NCBI RefSeq assembly: GCF_001434575.1
Contig: NZ_AZDA01000090.1
Location: 41,300 to 105,299 of the forward strand
Direction of reading: 5' to 3'
From: Loigolactobacillus bifermentans DSM 20003
Lineage (GTDB): Bacteria > Bacillota > Bacilli > Lactobacillales > Lactobacillaceae
Length of the DNA: 64,000 nucleotides
Position numbers and translations under genes: made by a program. A model generated the notes under the pieces. It was not told where the DNA came from and made no database searches. It saw nothing but the letters and a program-made list of their open reading frames with translations. Below, piece after piece: positions 8,298 through 17,730 of the stretch. Each line of letters starts with the position of its first letter. Within the stretch, counting starts at the first letter, position 1.

Positions 8298-9308
8298 CTA
8301 GCCAAAAATCGACTGCCACGTGGTTTTCACCCAATTGACTAAACGGTGCCACCAACTGGAATTTTGTGCGGTTTTCAAATAACCGCCGGCCTTGCTTAAA
8401 GCGGAGCTAATACTGGATTTAGCCTTGGTCAACTGCGACAGTGAACTATCGCTTAAAACGCCTGACGTGGTTTGGTACTTTTTAGCCAAGGTCACTAATT
8501 TATTCACGTTGGTTTGGCTGATCACGTTGGTCAGATTGTTATTCGAAATGGCGTTATTCACAATCGTCGTCACTTGGCTGCTGCTAGCGTCTTTATTTTT
8601 CGCTAAATTTTGTTTGATTTCTGTAATAGTATTGGACAATTGCAGCTTGATTTTTTTAGCATCCTGCGATTGTTCGCTGCTGGATTGCCCACTCGTTTGA
8701 TCTTGTTGCTGTTGAACGGCATCTTGGGCAATGGTGTTGGTAGTTTCCAATTCTTCTTGTCCTAAGGCTGCCCGATCCGGATCGACGGTTTCGCCATTGC
8801 TATCAAAGGCTTTATAGATCCCAGTTAAGGCACTTTCACCGGTGACCGGCTTGACGCTGGCCACTTCAATGGTGGCGTCTTTGATACCCGCCGTGATCAG
8901 CGGATTTTTGTATTCTTCTGCTGTGATCTGGGTAATGTTGTTCGGCGTGTCAATTTTCACCGTGATCCCGTGACCACTGTCCTCTCGGGTCACCAAAACG
9001 GACGAGATCATCACGCTAGTATCGCCAGAACCACTACCTAAATAATGGACTAAGTCACTACCGGTGACACTTTCGGTTTTCACAGCTGAATCATCAATGT
9101 TTAACAACGACTTGGTTTGGGTCAGTTCACTGGCATTTAACCCGCCACCATAAACGAACGTTGGCTTACCCCAACGTTCATTGACCACCGATGTCGAAGC
9201 CGCAGTCGCATCAGTGGTTGTATCTGCTAAAGCAATGGTGGCCGTGCTCAGTAAGGTCGTGGCCAGCATCAGCGCCAAAGCACCACGTTGCCATTTTTTG
9301 ATTTTCAT
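8298..9308 (-). CDS. Secreted DUF1002-type protein
   Basis: The 336-residue protein has a signal peptide (KIKKWQRGALALMLATTLLST, cleavage probably after IALA, about residue 28). The body resembles the Firmicutes DUF1002 family: a domain with GLNASEL and VTGSDLVHYL, then an alpha-helical Gln/Ser-rich C-terminal half ending near a Trp-rich WWHRLVNWVKTTW. Function unknown; extracellular or wall-associated location is inferred. It converges on the repeat-bounded island and is monocistronic. Confidence 0.75.
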   Translation of the reverse strand: MKIKKWQRGALALMLATTLLSTATIALADTTTDATAASTSVVNERWGKPTFVYGGGLNASELTQTKSLLNIDDSAVKTESVTGSDLVHYLGSGSGDTSVMISSVLVTREDSGHGITVKIDTPNNITQITAEEYKNPLITAGIKDATIEVASVKPVTGESALTGIYKAFDSNGETVDPDRAALGQEELETTNTIAQDAVQQQQDQTSGQSSSEQSQDAKKIKLQLSNTITEIKQNLAKNKDASSSQVTTIVNNAISNNNLTNVISQTNVNKLVTLAKKYQTTSGVLSDSSLSQLTKAKSSISSALSKAGGYLKTAQNSSWWHRLVNWVKTTWQSIFG

Positions 9309-9482
9309 GATGACACCTCATTTGTATTTTGCCCTATTATACCGAACTTCTAGCCCATAAAGGGCCGTGCAGGCCAGCTTTACCAATTTTTAGGAAATAA
9401 GGAAATACCAGCACGGGATTGTAACTTTCTCATGAGAATATGCTAAACTAAGGCTAATATATTTTAAGGAAGCGTGATATAA

Positions 9483-10388
9483 ATGCCTGAAAATGGAACA
9501 CACATTATTACATTAGACAACGGCTATCATTTGTGGACCCACACCGATGGAATCGGCGATATTCAACTGTTAACCTTACACGGTGGCCCTGGCGGCAACC
9601 ATGAATACTATGAAAACTTCTATCAAAAGTTAGCCCCAATGGGGGTCCAAGTATCCATGTATGATCAACTTGGATCTTGGTATTCTGACCAACCTGACTT
9701 TTCAAAGCCTGAGAATAAACGTTTCTTATCCTACGATTACTATTTGGATGAAGTAGAAGAAGTCCGGCAGAAACTCGGCTTGGATAACTTCTATTTAATT
9801 GGTCAATCTTGGGGTGGCGCCTTAACCATGCTGTATGCCTTGAAATATGGGCAGCATTTAAAAGGTGCGATCATTTCCAGCATGGTGGACAACATCGATG
9901 AATACGTGGTGAACATTAACAAGATCCGGGAAACCGCCTTGGCGCCTGAAGCAGTGGCTTATATGAAAGATTGCGAAGAACGTAATGACCTGGATAACGA
10001 ACGTTATCAAAGTTACGTTGATATTTTAAATGCTGGTTACGTGGACCGCAAACAACCAACCGCCATTCGCCACTTGGTCAGCACCATGGCCACCCCAGTT
10101 TACAACGACTTCCAAGGAAATAATGAATTCGTGATCACAGGAAAACTGAAGTCATGGGATATTCGCGACCAAATTCAAAACATCAAGGTGCCAACCTTGT
10201 TGACTTTTGGGGAACACGAAACTATGCCATTGCCAACCGCTGAACGCATGGCCCAACAAGTTCCACACGCCCGTTTGGTGACTACACCAAACGGTGGGCA
10301 TCACCATATGATCGACAACGCGCCTGTTTATTTTGACCATCTGAGTCAGTTTATCAAGGACGTGGAAACAGGCAACTTTAATGATTAA
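9483..10388 (+). CDS. pepI: Proline iminopeptidase (alpha/beta hydrolase, family S33)
   Basis: This 301-residue protein releases N-terminal proline from peptides. HGGPGG (about 34-39) forms the oxyanion region, GQSWGG (about 106-111) holds the nucleophile Ser, and GEHE (about 239) and GGHHHM (about 276) supply the later Asp/His region. Length and motifs match lactobacillar PepI, a cytoplasmic enzyme of peptide use. Monocistronic, with a terminator directly after. Confidence 0.92.
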   Translation: MPENGTHIITLDNGYHLWTHTDGIGDIQLLTLHGGPGGNHEYYENFYQKLAPMGVQVSMYDQLGSWYSDQPDFSKPENKRFLSYDYYLDEVEEVRQKLGLDNFYLIGQSWGGALTMLYALKYGQHLKGAIISSMVDNIDEYVVNINKIRETALAPEAVAYMKDCEERNDLDNERYQSYVDILNAGYVDRKQPTAIRHLVSTMATPVYNDFQGNNEFVITGKLKSWDIRDQIQNIKVPTLLTFGEHETMPLPTAERMAQQVPHARLVTTPNGGHHHMIDNAPVYFDHLSQFIKDVETGNFND

Positions 10389-10395
10389 CTCGTCC

Positions 10396-10424
10396 AAACA
10401 GCTAACGCTAGTTGGCTGTTTTTT
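10396..10424 (+). terminator. Terminator of pepI
   Basis: CAGCTAACgctaGTTGGCTG followed by a T6 run. Confidence 0.85.
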
Positions 10425-10580
10425 GATTAAAGCTATTGTTTACCGTTAAAATTCAGTATAATAAGATTGGGAAGAAGATTATTTGGGTGAATCAGTCGCA
10501 GCGATGCGGCTTTTTTAGTGTCTTGACAGATTGATAAAGTGTGGGACAATCAAGCCAATACTGAAAAAGGGGTCCTTTTG

Positions 10581-11135
10581 ATGCGTCAAACAGAAGCATT
10601 ATTGATCATTGATTACACCAACGATTTTGTTGCCGATAACGGTGCTTTAACTTGCGGCAAACCTGCCCAGGCTTTAGCCACCAACATTGTCGCCTTAGCC
10701 GATCACATGCTGGCCGATGGCGGTTGGGTTTATTTGCCAACCGATGTCCATCAGCCGCACGATCCGTATCATCCGGAAACCAACCTATTTCCGCCTCACA
10801 ACGTGCATGACACTTGGGGCCGCGCACTTTACGGGCCTTTAAAGCCTTGGTTTGAGCAGCATCAAACAGCCGCCAAAGTCCGTCAATTTGACAAAACACG
10901 CTATTCCGCTTTTGCAGGCACTGATTTAGACTTACGCTTGCGGGAACGCCACATCACCACGTTACATTTAGCTGGCGTGTGCACAGATATTTGCGTGCTG
11001 CACACTGCCGTTAGCGCCTACAATCTTGGCTATCAATTGGTGATCCATGAAAATGCCGTCGCCACTTTAACCGATGCTGGCCAAGCTTGGGCCTTAGCCC
11101 ATTTCAAAGGCGTGCTAGGTGCACGTGTGATTTAG
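10581..11135 (+). CDS. Isochorismatase-like cysteine hydrolase (nicotinamidase-like)
   Basis: The 184-residue protein has the core of the cysteine hydrolase family: IIDYTNDF with the catalytic Asp (about 10-17), a Lys in the KTRYSAF region (about 107), and GVCTDICV with the catalytic Cys (about 138). Metal-site residues DVHQPHD near 54-60 favour a nicotinamidase (PncA) role in NAD salvage, but other amide substrates are possible. The ATG at 10581 is chosen because AAAGGGG lies 8 nt upstream; the in-frame GTG at 10539 lacks a site. Confidence 0.8.
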   Translation: MRQTEALLIIDYTNDFVADNGALTCGKPAQALATNIVALADHMLADGGWVYLPTDVHQPHDPYHPETNLFPPHNVHDTWGRALYGPLKPWFEQHQTAAKVRQFDKTRYSAFAGTDLDLRLRERHITTLHLAGVCTDICVLHTAVSAYNLGYQLVIHENAVATLTDAGQAWALAHFKGVLGARVI

Positions 11136-11208
11136 CCCTTTCGCTTTTGAATTAAACCCGCGTATAATGAAGGTGACTTAATTAAATTTAAAGTGAGGTT
11201 AACTATCA

Positions 11209-11880
11209 ATGAAGAATATCACCGTTTACTTTGTCCGCCATGGCCAAACGTACTTCAATCGCTATAACCGCATGCAAGGCTGGGCCGACTCACCTTTAAC
11301 TGAAAAAGGCATTCTGGACGCTGAATCAACTGGCAAGCGCTTGGCACAGATCCACTTTGATCGGGCCTATTCCAGCGATACCACTCGGGCACGCAGCACG
11401 GCGCAACTCATTTTAAACGCCAACCAGGCCTCTGAAGTGGCGAAGCCGCAAGACATTCCTTATTTCCGGGAACAATTTTACGGTTATTTCGAAGGTGAAC
11501 CTTCTAACCAAGCTTGGCATATGGCCGGTGCGCCACATGGTGCCGGCAGTTTCGGCGAAATCGTCACGAAATATTCCATTGATAAATCCAAGGACTTTAT
11601 GAAGGCCGCTGACCCATTCCATGATGCTGAAAACAGCACGGAATACTGGGCCCGCTTATTGTTAGGCTTTGATTTACTACGCAAAGAAAATCAGCCTGGC
11701 GATCACATTTTATTGGTCAGCCACGGCACCACCATGCGCAGTATTGTGGCCAAATATGGTGACGGTCAATATGATGTGACTAAAAGCCCACGTAACGGTT
11801 GCGTCACCAAGTTATTGATCAATGAAAATGGCATTGAAATCGCCTATTATAACCGGATTGATGAAGGCCCACTGGAATAA
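11209..11880 (+). CDS. Histidine phosphatase family protein
   Basis: The 223-residue protein has the phosphoglycerate-mutase-type signature VRHGQTYFN (about 8-16) with the catalytic His, the Arg of SDTTRA (about 57), and a second His in VSHGTTMR (about 172). It is a cytoplasmic phosphatase or mutase of unknown substrate. An extended TATAAT (11163-11168) precedes it. It is a paralogue of the phosphatase near 14 kb. Confidence 0.88.
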   Translation: MKNITVYFVRHGQTYFNRYNRMQGWADSPLTEKGILDAESTGKRLAQIHFDRAYSSDTTRARSTAQLILNANQASEVAKPQDIPYFREQFYGYFEGEPSNQAWHMAGAPHGAGSFGEIVTKYSIDKSKDFMKAADPFHDAENSTEYWARLLLGFDLLRKENQPGDHILLVSHGTTMRSIVAKYGDGQYDVTKSPRNGCVTKLLINENGIEIAYYNRIDEGPLE

Positions 11881-11974
11881 TTAAAAAAGTGCAATGTTCC
11901 GTAATATTCTGAGACAAGACACCTTTTTTTTGGTACACTACCCTCAGTAACTTAACTTGGAGGGGAATGCCGCA

Positions 11975-12628
11975 GTGAGTGCTTTAATTGATTTTGTGTT
12001 GCATATTGATAATCACCTGGTCAACATCGTGAATACCTTTGGAAATTCATCCTATTTTATTCTATTCGCGATTATCTTTATTGAAACAGGTGTGGTGATT
12101 TTACCATTTTTGCCAGGGGATTCACTTTTATTCGCCGCTGCTGCATTGGCTGCGAACCCCGTGTATCACCTGCACATTAGTTGGTTTGTGATCGCCTTTC
12201 TCATCGCCTGTATTGCCGGTGACTCGTCTAACTACTGGATCGGTCACAACGCTGAAAAAATTCTATCGCGCTTTACTTGGTTTAAACGTTTCCTCAATGA
12301 AGATAGTTTAGCCAAGGGACAGGAATTTTTCGAAAAACACGGCGCCATGTCCATTATTTTAGCCCGCTTTATGCCGATCATTCGGACCTTTGTGCCTTTT
12401 GTCGCCGCTGGCTCAGGGTTTCCTTATCGGAAATTTGTGCGTTACAATTTGATTGCCTGCTTTGCTTGGGTCTTCATTTGTAGCGCGGCAGGCTACTTCT
12501 TCGGCAACATTCCAGTGGTCAAAGCGCACTTTTCTGCGGTGATCATCGGAATCGTGGTGGTCTCCTTGATTCCTGCCATTGTCGGCTTTTTAAAAACAAA
12601 ATTTGCGTCAAAATCAGCTCGTATTTAA
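11975..12628 (+). CDS. DedA-family membrane protein
   Basis: This 217-residue polytopic protein shows DedA/VTT-domain features: a Glu in IIFIETGVV (about 35), FLPGDSLLF (about 46-54), and RFMPIIRTFVPFVAG-like residues near 130 with paired Arg. DedA proteins are linked to membrane lipid carrier recycling and proton motive force. GTG at 11975 is preferred because GGAGGGG (11959-11965) is well placed for it, whereas the in-frame TTG at 11957 overlaps that site. Confidence 0.87.
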   Translation: MSALIDFVLHIDNHLVNIVNTFGNSSYFILFAIIFIETGVVILPFLPGDSLLFAAAALAANPVYHLHISWFVIAFLIACIAGDSSNYWIGHNAEKILSRFTWFKRFLNEDSLAKGQEFFEKHGAMSIILARFMPIIRTFVPFVAAGSGFPYRKFVRYNLIACFAWVFICSAAGYFFGNIPVVKAHFSAVIIGIVVVSLIPAIVGFLKTKFASKSARI

Positions 12629-12632
12629 ACCT

Positions 12633-12662
12633 AGCGTTGGCCATGATGCCAACGCTTTTTTG
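12633..12662 (+). terminator. Terminator after the DedA gene
   Basis: GCGTTGGCcatgatGCCAACGC followed by T6. Confidence 0.88.
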
Positions 12663-12724
12663 TTGCAAAAAAAGAACCACCGGCGCTGGCCAGTGATTCC
12701 GCTACTCATAACTGATTTCGTTTA

Positions 12725-13318
12725 TTATCCCACCATTGCCACACGTTCCGGTACCAGCCGGTGTTGCATATGGTAATATTGATGGTCGCCAATGGTCATT
12801 GTGCCCACCACTTGATATTGATGGTGCTGGTACAATTTCTTGGCGCCTGGGTTGGCAAAATCGACGTTTAAGCCGATGGTTGCCATGCCGTCGCGTTTGA
12901 CGTACCGCGGTAAAGCAGCCAGTAACTGACCGCCAATGCCACGGCCTTGGTAGTCTGGATCAACGGCAATTGAATCCAAATACCATTCGCCTGCAAAAGT
13001 CTCCGATTCTAATTCTAAAGGCTCGTCGCCGAAGCCTGGTGTGTGTGCTGACAACTTGGTCATGATCTCATCCACATCGGCTTCGTACTTATCTGGATAG
13101 CCAAAGGCCACCCCGACGATCTTTTGGTTGATGACGGCCACCACGGTCGTAGCCTTACCCGACAAATAATCTTTGGTCTGGTAAGCGGCCCTGATGACCT
13201 TCAGCAAGTCACCGTCTGGAACGTCTTCCAACTCGTCTAACTGCATCTCATCAAAAATTAGGTTAATTAACGGGGCTATCTGGCCCGCATCATCGGCTGT
13301 TGCTTCTCGAATTATCAC
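12725..13318 (-). CDS. GNAT-family N-acetyltransferase
   Basis: The 197-residue protein begins IIREATADDAGQIAPLI and has the acetyl-CoA motif A as VDPDYQGRGIGGQLLAAL (about 122-139). An NPGAKKLYQHHQY segment typical of GNAT motif B follows. Substrate unknown. The start is GTG at 13318, with GGAGGAAA 4-5 nt upstream. A promoter is visible at 13377-13406. Confidence 0.87.
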   Translation of the reverse strand: MIIREATADDAGQIAPLINLIFDEMQLDELEDVPDGDLLKVIRAAYQTKDYLSGKATTVVAVINQKIVGVAFGYPDKYEADVDEIMTKLSAHTPGFGDEPLELESETFAGEWYLDSIAVDPDYQGRGIGGQLLAALPRYVKRDGMATIGLNVDFANPGAKKLYQHHQYQVVGTMTIGDHQYYHMQHRLVPERVAMVG

Positions 13319-13376
13319 AAAATTTCCTCCAGATTACACGGCGGAATCTGTCGATTCACTCCACGTGTTACCCTTC

Positions 13377-13406
13377 ATTATACCGGATACGCTGAAACAA
13401 AGTCAA
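13377..13406 (-). promoter_or_regulatory. Promoter of the GNAT gene
   Basis: Minus-strand TTGACT (13401-13406), an 18-nt spacer and TATAAT (13377-13382), 59 bp before the GTG start. Confidence 0.7.
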
Positions 13407-13438
13407 AAGAATGCCTATTTTAAAGCGTTTTCCTCTCA

Positions 13439-13756
13439 TTAAAAAACATTTAAATCGGCTAAAGCGGCGCGCACCCGTTCCTTAGGTTGATAGCCCGCTA
13501 CGCGCCGAACAGGTTTGCCATTGTGAAAAATCATTAATGTCGGCAACCCTTGGACCTGGCATTTTTCCGCAATCGTCGGTTCTTCATCAACGTTAACCCG
13601 CACCACGTGGACAGCGGGAATTTCTTTTTCACAGGCTAATAAAATAGGCGTCGTTTTTTGGCACGGCGTACACCACGCCGCCCAAAAATCAACCAACACC
13701 CATTCTTGTTGGATCAGACTAAAAAAATTCGTTGCTTTTGAATTGACTGCCATCAT
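13439..13756 (-). CDS. Thioredoxin-like protein
   Basis: The 105-residue thioredoxin fold has the redox site WCTPC (about 28-32) in place of the canonical WCGPC, and the cis-proline in QGLPTLMIF (about 68-76). The Gly-to-Thr change in the active site should alter redox potential, so a thioredoxin-like rather than main thioredoxin role is likely. Its start overlaps the preceding phosphatase gene by 38 bp, implying coupling. ATG at 13756 or 13753 are both possible behind GAAGGGG. Confidence 0.85.
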   Translation of the reverse strand: MMAVNSKATNFFSLIQQEWVLVDFWAAWCTPCQKTTPILLACEKEIPAVHVVRVNVDEEPTIAEKCQVQGLPTLMIFHNGKPVRRVAGYQPKERVRAALADLNVF

Positions 13757-14393
13757 ATTGCCCCTTCATAAAACTGGTGTCATTCCATCGTTTACAGTCA
13801 TAGTGTTGGCTATCTTGCGTTTCCAAAACCGTAATACTGGCGTTGTTCAGCAAGCCATCTTGCATAATATCAGATAAAGGCACCCCTAATAACGTACGCG
13901 TTAGCACCGTCAACATGGTGCCGTGTCCGACGATCAACAACGTGCCCGTGGGATTTTCATATGTGACCCGTTGCATGAAATGGACCCCACGCGCCGCTAA
14001 TTGGGCATACGTTTCACCATGAAATTCACTGGGATCAAATTGATCCGGCGCCAATGTGAATTTATCAAACTGCTCATGCTTGGCAAAATCACTGATCAAA
14101 TGGCCTTCCCAATCACCTAACGACATTTCACGTAACGCTTCATTTAAGCGAATCGCTTGGCGCGTGCGCTGCTGATGCACGTTGGGCTGTAACACCAATT
14201 CCGCCGTTGCAATCGCCCGGCGTTGGGGACTGCTGTAAACAGCATCAAACGCTACCGCTTTCAAGGCCTGCCCGGCTGCTCGCGCCCCAGCAGTACCGTC
14301 TGCAGTTAGTTGGGAATTCACTAAACCACCGTTGACCTTCTTTGCAACATTAATTTCTGTAATACCATGGCGTACAAAATAGCAAGTTGTCAT
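13719..14393 (-). CDS. Histidine phosphatase family protein
   Basis: The 224-residue phosphoglycerate-mutase-like protein carries FVRHGITEIN (about 6-15), SSPQRRAIATA (about 54-64), an acidic LREMSLGDWEG (about 87) and VGHGTML (about 154). It is close to lactobacillar phosphatases of unknown substrate. It overlaps the thioredoxin-like gene at its 3' end. Confidence 0.88.
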   Translation of the reverse strand: MTTCYFVRHGITEINVAKKVNGGLVNSQLTADGTAGARAAGQALKAVAFDAVYSSPQRRAIATAELVLQPNVHQQRTRQAIRLNEALREMSLGDWEGHLISDFAKHEQFDKFTLAPDQFDPSEFHGETYAQLAARGVHFMQRVTYENPTGTLLIVGHGTMLTVLTRTLLGVPLSDIMQDGLLNNASITVLETQDSQHYDCKRWNDTSFMKGQYDGSQFKSNEFF

Positions 14394-14517
14394 CTCATCA
14401 CCTATGTCCTTTAATTTATCTTAACAAAATCAATTGATTTCAGGGTGCCAAAGCACTTTGTTGCGCACCAATCCCACCGTAAACGGCAAAGCCAAAGCAT
14501 GTTTCGTCTAAATCGGG

Positions 14518-14591
14518 TATAATGGTGCTACAAACTTTTCTTCATTTAAGGTACCTCAATGTTGCGAATCCTGCAACTTACCACGTACCTT
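14518..14591 (+). promoter_or_regulatory. -10 element and structured 5' leader of the 155-residue membrane protein gene
   Basis: TATAAT (14518-14523) is followed by a leader in which AAGGTAC (14548-14554) pairs with GTACCTT (14585-14591), enclosing GTTGC (14561-14565) and GCAAC (14573-14577). There is no U run, so it does not look like a terminator. It may affect stability or translation of the gene at 14633. The -35 is poor. Confidence 0.45.
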
Positions 14592-14632
14592 CACAAGTAT
14601 CACAACCAACGACGATTTTATAGGAGGCTACA

Positions 14633-15100
14633 ATGAACTTTTTCTGGGTTCTTTTGGATTTGATTTTTCTAGCCAGTGCTGGCTTTACCGTTTACCGCCA
14701 ATCAAAAATCACCTTTCACGCCCGCTACAACTACTTCGCTTTAGGCTACGGTGTGATTTTTGGTTTCATGTTAGTGATGTACGCGATACCTGGTTTCACC
14801 TACATGGTCATGGTGGCACTATTTATCCTCTTAAATGTCATGTCTGGTGTTGGTGGTTTAGCAGAAGACCGGGTGATCACCAATGGCATCTTTTATGGCG
14901 TCACCGTTCGCTACACTGATCTGGCAGCCGTCACCTTAACATCCCGGCCCATGCCAGGTGAAAAACACTTTACCATTGCCATTTTCACCTTAAAACGCAA
15001 TGGCCGCAACATTCGCTTAAATTTCTCCCAATCTTTAGAAACCTTAGTCGAAGACTTACGCAAAAACCTACCGTCAGAAGTGGCACTGGTGGTGCGCTAA
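14633..15100 (+). CDS. Conserved-looking membrane protein of unknown function
   Basis: The 155-residue protein has three hydrophobic helices (about 3-17, 35-52, 56-72) and a C-terminal cytoplasmic domain from about residue 78. The domain has alternating beta-like segments (RVITNGIFYGVTVRYTDL, NIRLNFSQSLETLV) reminiscent of PH-like YdjM/DUF domains. I do not recognise the family. AGGAGG lies 7 nt before the ATG. Monocistronic, ending in a bidirectional terminator. Confidence 0.7.
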   Translation: MNFFWVLLDLIFLASAGFTVYRQSKITFHARYNYFALGYGVIFGFMLVMYAIPGFTYMVMVALFILLNVMSGVGGLAEDRVITNGIFYGVTVRYTDLAAVTLTSRPMPGEKHFTIAIFTLKRNGRNIRLNFSQSLETLVEDLRKNLPSEVALVVR

Positions 15101-15141
15101 AAAATAAAGCACTGCGCAAATTGCGCAGTGCTTTATTTTTT
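15099..15141. terminator. Bidirectional terminator
   Basis: AAAAAATAAAGCACTGCGCAA and its exact complement form a hairpin between two convergent genes. It overlaps the last codons of the minus-strand gene. Confidence 0.9.
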
Positions 15142-15471
15142 AGCACCCGGTACTTCTTGAAACGTTAACGCCACCACTTTTTGACTGGGTTGCACATCAA
15201 CTGCAACCACAATGCGCTTTAACGTTTGTTGAAAGGATTGGTTGGTCAATTGCACGCCAAATTCATCTGCAATGTCGGCAATCTCCATTTTGTTTAATTC
15301 AAAATTTTGGGTCACATAACGGGTGGTGTAAAAATAAGCCGCATACACTTGTGCCACTTTAGGCAATGGAATTTGTAAGCCTGCATGGTAATTGGCCTTT
15401 AATTCATAATCCGTATCCATCACCGGTGTGCCTTCAATTAAGGCCGTTTGGAAAAAATCAGAAAGTTTCAT
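15133..15471 (-). CDS. Hypothetical cytoplasmic protein
   Basis: The 112-residue protein starts MKLSDFFQTALIEGTP and has no membrane segment or known motif. It has an N-terminal helix and several amphipathic beta stretches (VVAVDVQPSQKVVALTFQEV). I do not recognise it. GTGAGG precedes the start, and TATAAT in the 35-bp gap after the PLP enzyme suggests it can be transcribed on its own. Confidence 0.6.
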   Translation of the reverse strand: MKLSDFFQTALIEGTPVMDTDYELKANYHAGLQIPLPKVAQVYAAYFYTTRYVTQNFELNKMEIADIADEFGVQLTNQSFQQTLKRIVVAVDVQPSQKVVALTFQEVPGAKK

Positions 15472-15506
15472 TCAGGAACCTCACTTTGTTTTTCCTTCAT
15501 TATACG

Positions 15507-16622
15507 CTATTCGGCCAAGGCTTGTTTTAAATCCTCACTTAAATCGGTTAATGCTTCGACACCTACAGATAACCGCAATAAGTTTGGCGTGATTCCTAAG
15601 GCTAAACGTTGCGTCTCAGGCATTTCAGCGTGGGTCCGCAAAGCCGGCACGGTGATCAAGCTTTCAACGCCACCTAAACTTTCAGCAAATGAGATCACCT
15701 GTAGCTTTAATAAAAATTGTTCCACATCGATGGCTGGGTTGATATAAAAGCTGATCATGCCGCCATGTCCAGGATAAAGCACTTTTTCAACTTGGGCTGA
15801 CGCTGCCAACACTTTCACCAAACCTTGGGCGTTGGCCTCTTGTTGACGCAGCCGTAACGGCAAGGTCTTTAAACTCCGCAATAGCAGCCAACAGTCAAAT
15901 GGTGCTAAATTCGTCCCAGTGGTAATAAAGTTTTCAGCCAATTCGTCTGCTAATTTTTGTTCCCGCACCATCACGGCACCGGCCAATAAATCATTATGAC
16001 CGCCTAAGAATTTCGTGGCACTGTGGACCACAATATCGGCACCTTCAACTAATGGTTGCTGCAACAACGGGGTGTAGAAGGTATTATCCACGATCAATTG
16101 GGCCCCGAATTCATGCACGGTTTCAGCAGCCTTGTGAATATCGATGACTTTCATGGTTGGGTTGGAGGGCGTTTCAATCCACAACGCTTTCGGCTTTTCG
16201 GCACACAATTTTCGTAAAGCGGCATCATCGTGACCGTCCCACAATTCAAAGCGAATCCCATAATGACTGGTCAACTGATCAAAGAAACGGAAGGAGCCAC
16301 CATATAAATCGTTGGAGGTAATGATTAAATCGCCAGTTTTAAATTGTGAAAAGACCAGCTGAATGGCCGCCATCCCGGAAGACAGCGCAAAGGCTTGTAC
16401 CCCGTGTTCCAGTTTTGCCAAAACGTCTTCTAAAATCGTCCGCGTCGGCGTCGCCACCCGTGAGTAATCACACGGTCCTAATTCACTGTTTAATTCATCA
16501 TGGCGGAAAGCCGTTGAAAAGTACAATGGCGCTGAAATACTTTTAGTATTGTCTTCGTCACTTCGATTGCCTGCCTGTGCTAATTCGGTTTCTAATGAAA
16601 CATGCCGTCTGTTTTCTGTCAT
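15507..16622 (-). CDS. Trans-sulfuration PLP enzyme (cystathionine gamma-synthase/beta-lyase family)
   Basis: The 371-residue Cys/Met-metabolism PLP enzyme has the cofactor lysine in [10 protein letters not shown] (about 200), the phosphate-binding SSGMAAIQ (about 82-89) and the aspartate in DNTFYTPLL (about 177). Family members make cystathionine or homocysteine from acylhomoserine, or cleave cystathionine; sequence alone does not separate them. The ATG at 16622 is chosen because AGAGGAAG lies just upstream; the open frame continues into the leader only by chance. A Met T-box leader precedes it, so it should be induced when methionine is scarce. Confidence 0.88.
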   Translation of the reverse strand: MTENRRHVSLETELAQAGNRSDEDNTKSISAPLYFSTAFRHDELNSELGPCDYSRVATPTRTILEDVLAKLEHGVQAFALSSGMAAIQLVFSQFKTGDLIITSNDLYGGSFRFFDQLTSHYGIRFELWDGHDDAALRKLCAEKPKALWIETPSNPTMKVIDIHKAAETVHEFGAQLIVDNTFYTPLLQQPLVEGADIVVHSATKFLGGHNDLLAGAVMVREQKLADELAENFITTGTNLAPFDCWLLLRSLKTLPLRLRQQEANAQGLVKVLAASAQVEKVLYPGHGGMISFYINPAIDVEQFLLKLQVISFAESLGGVESLITVPALRTHAEMPETQRLALGITPNLLRLSVGVEALTDLSEDLKQALAE

Positions 16623-16652
16623 TTTAATCTTCCTCTTTTTCTTTTCTAAAAT

Positions 16653-16888
16653 AAAAAAAGCGCCCCTTCTGATATAGAAAGGACGCTGCCGCGTGGTACC
16701 ACCTTGTTTGAGCCCATAAAGCTCCACTTAAAAGCGCATTATCGCGCGCTAAACGCAAGTTATTCAGAATTTGATTTTCTCCAAGACCATTTCTTAAATC
16801 CCGTTTGACCCCGTTTCAGCATCTGAGGCTCTCTGCGCAAATGAGGATTTAAGTCATCTCTTCATCGAAAAATATTGTTTTCATTATA
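16653..16888 (-). promoter_or_regulatory. T-box riboswitch (Met specifier) upstream of the PLP enzyme
   Basis: On the minus strand: TATAAT (16883-16888), a stem I with paired TAAATC/GATTTA, specifier ATG (complement of 16788-16790) followed by a purine at the loop end, the T-box core AAGGTGGTACCACGCG (16690-16705) and a terminator AGCGTCC...GGGGCGCT with a U run ending near 16653. The specifier fits methionine and thus tRNA-Met sensing. Confidence 0.9.
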
Positions 16889-17031
16889 AAACAATTGGAA
16901 TTCGATTAAAACCCCTGATTTAAATTTTTTTTACAACAGAATCAGTCTCTTGACCGAGCATTTTTGCTGACAAGCCTGTTAAAATCAGGTATAACTTTAG
17001 CTAAGCTACGATTGAAAGGGGCCATCAATTT

Positions 17032-17625
17032 TTGAAACCAGCAGTCCCACGACGTTTAATTAATATTATTTCATTAGCCGGTTTAGGATTTTCAATTTGG
17101 TTCGCTATTTATTGTTATCAAATCGGTGCTTTTAAAAATACAGCTGTTTTGCAAGGTCTGGTGGGCCAACGCGTGATTCTAGGCCCGCTGATCTTCATTC
17201 TCTTACAAATCGTGCAAGTGGTGGTGCCGATTATTCCTGGTGGTTTAAGTTTAGCCGCCGGTGTGTTGATTTTCGGCCCGGTAAACGGCTTTTTGTACAA
17301 TTACATCGGTATTGTGCTCGGCTCGCTGATCGCCTTTAGCCTGAGCCGTTACTATGGCAAACCGCTGATCCAACATTTAATTCAACCTAAAACTTACGAC
17401 AAATACATTGGCTGGGTCAGTGACCAAAAACATTTCACCAAGCTTTTCGCCTTAGCCATTTTCTTACCTGTTGCGCCAGATGACGCGCTGTGCATGTTAG
17501 CCGGCCTCACGAAAATGTCCTATAAAACGTTTAGCCTGATCATTCTCCTAGGCAAACCAGCCACCATTCTCGCCTACAGCTTCATCCTGGTTTACGGCGG
17601 CGGTTGGCTGGCCCATTTACTGTAA
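17032..17625 (+). CDS. TVP38/TMEM64-type (VTT domain) membrane protein
   Basis: The 197-residue protein has a hydrophobic N-terminal helix (about 9-26) and a VTT/SNARE-associated domain with IPGGLSLAAGVLIFGP (about 63-78), GSLIAFSLSRYYG (about 97-109) and PVAPDDALCMLAG (about 146-158). It is related to the DedA gene near 12 kb. Start is TTG at 17032, 10 nt after AAAGGGG. Role probably in the membrane; substrate unknown. Confidence 0.82.
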   Translation: MKPAVPRRLINIISLAGLGFSIWFAIYCYQIGAFKNTAVLQGLVGQRVILGPLIFILLQIVQVVVPIIPGGLSLAAGVLIFGPVNGFLYNYIGIVLGSLIAFSLSRYYGKPLIQHLIQPKTYDKYIGWVSDQKHFTKLFALAIFLPVAPDDALCMLAGLTKMSYKTFSLIILLGKPATILAYSFILVYGGGWLAHLL

Positions 17626-17628
17626 ATT

Positions 17629-17669
17629 AAAAACGGCATTACCCTCCTATGAGGGAAACGCCGTTTTTT
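17629..17669 (+). terminator. Terminator after the VTT gene
   Basis: AAAAACGGCattaCCCTCctatGAGGGaaacGCCGTTTTTT, a two-part hairpin with a T6 run. Confidence 0.88.
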
Positions 17670-17730
17670 GATTGCAAATACGATTATTAAATGAACTACT
17701 TATGATATACTATTGACAGAGGTGATTATG

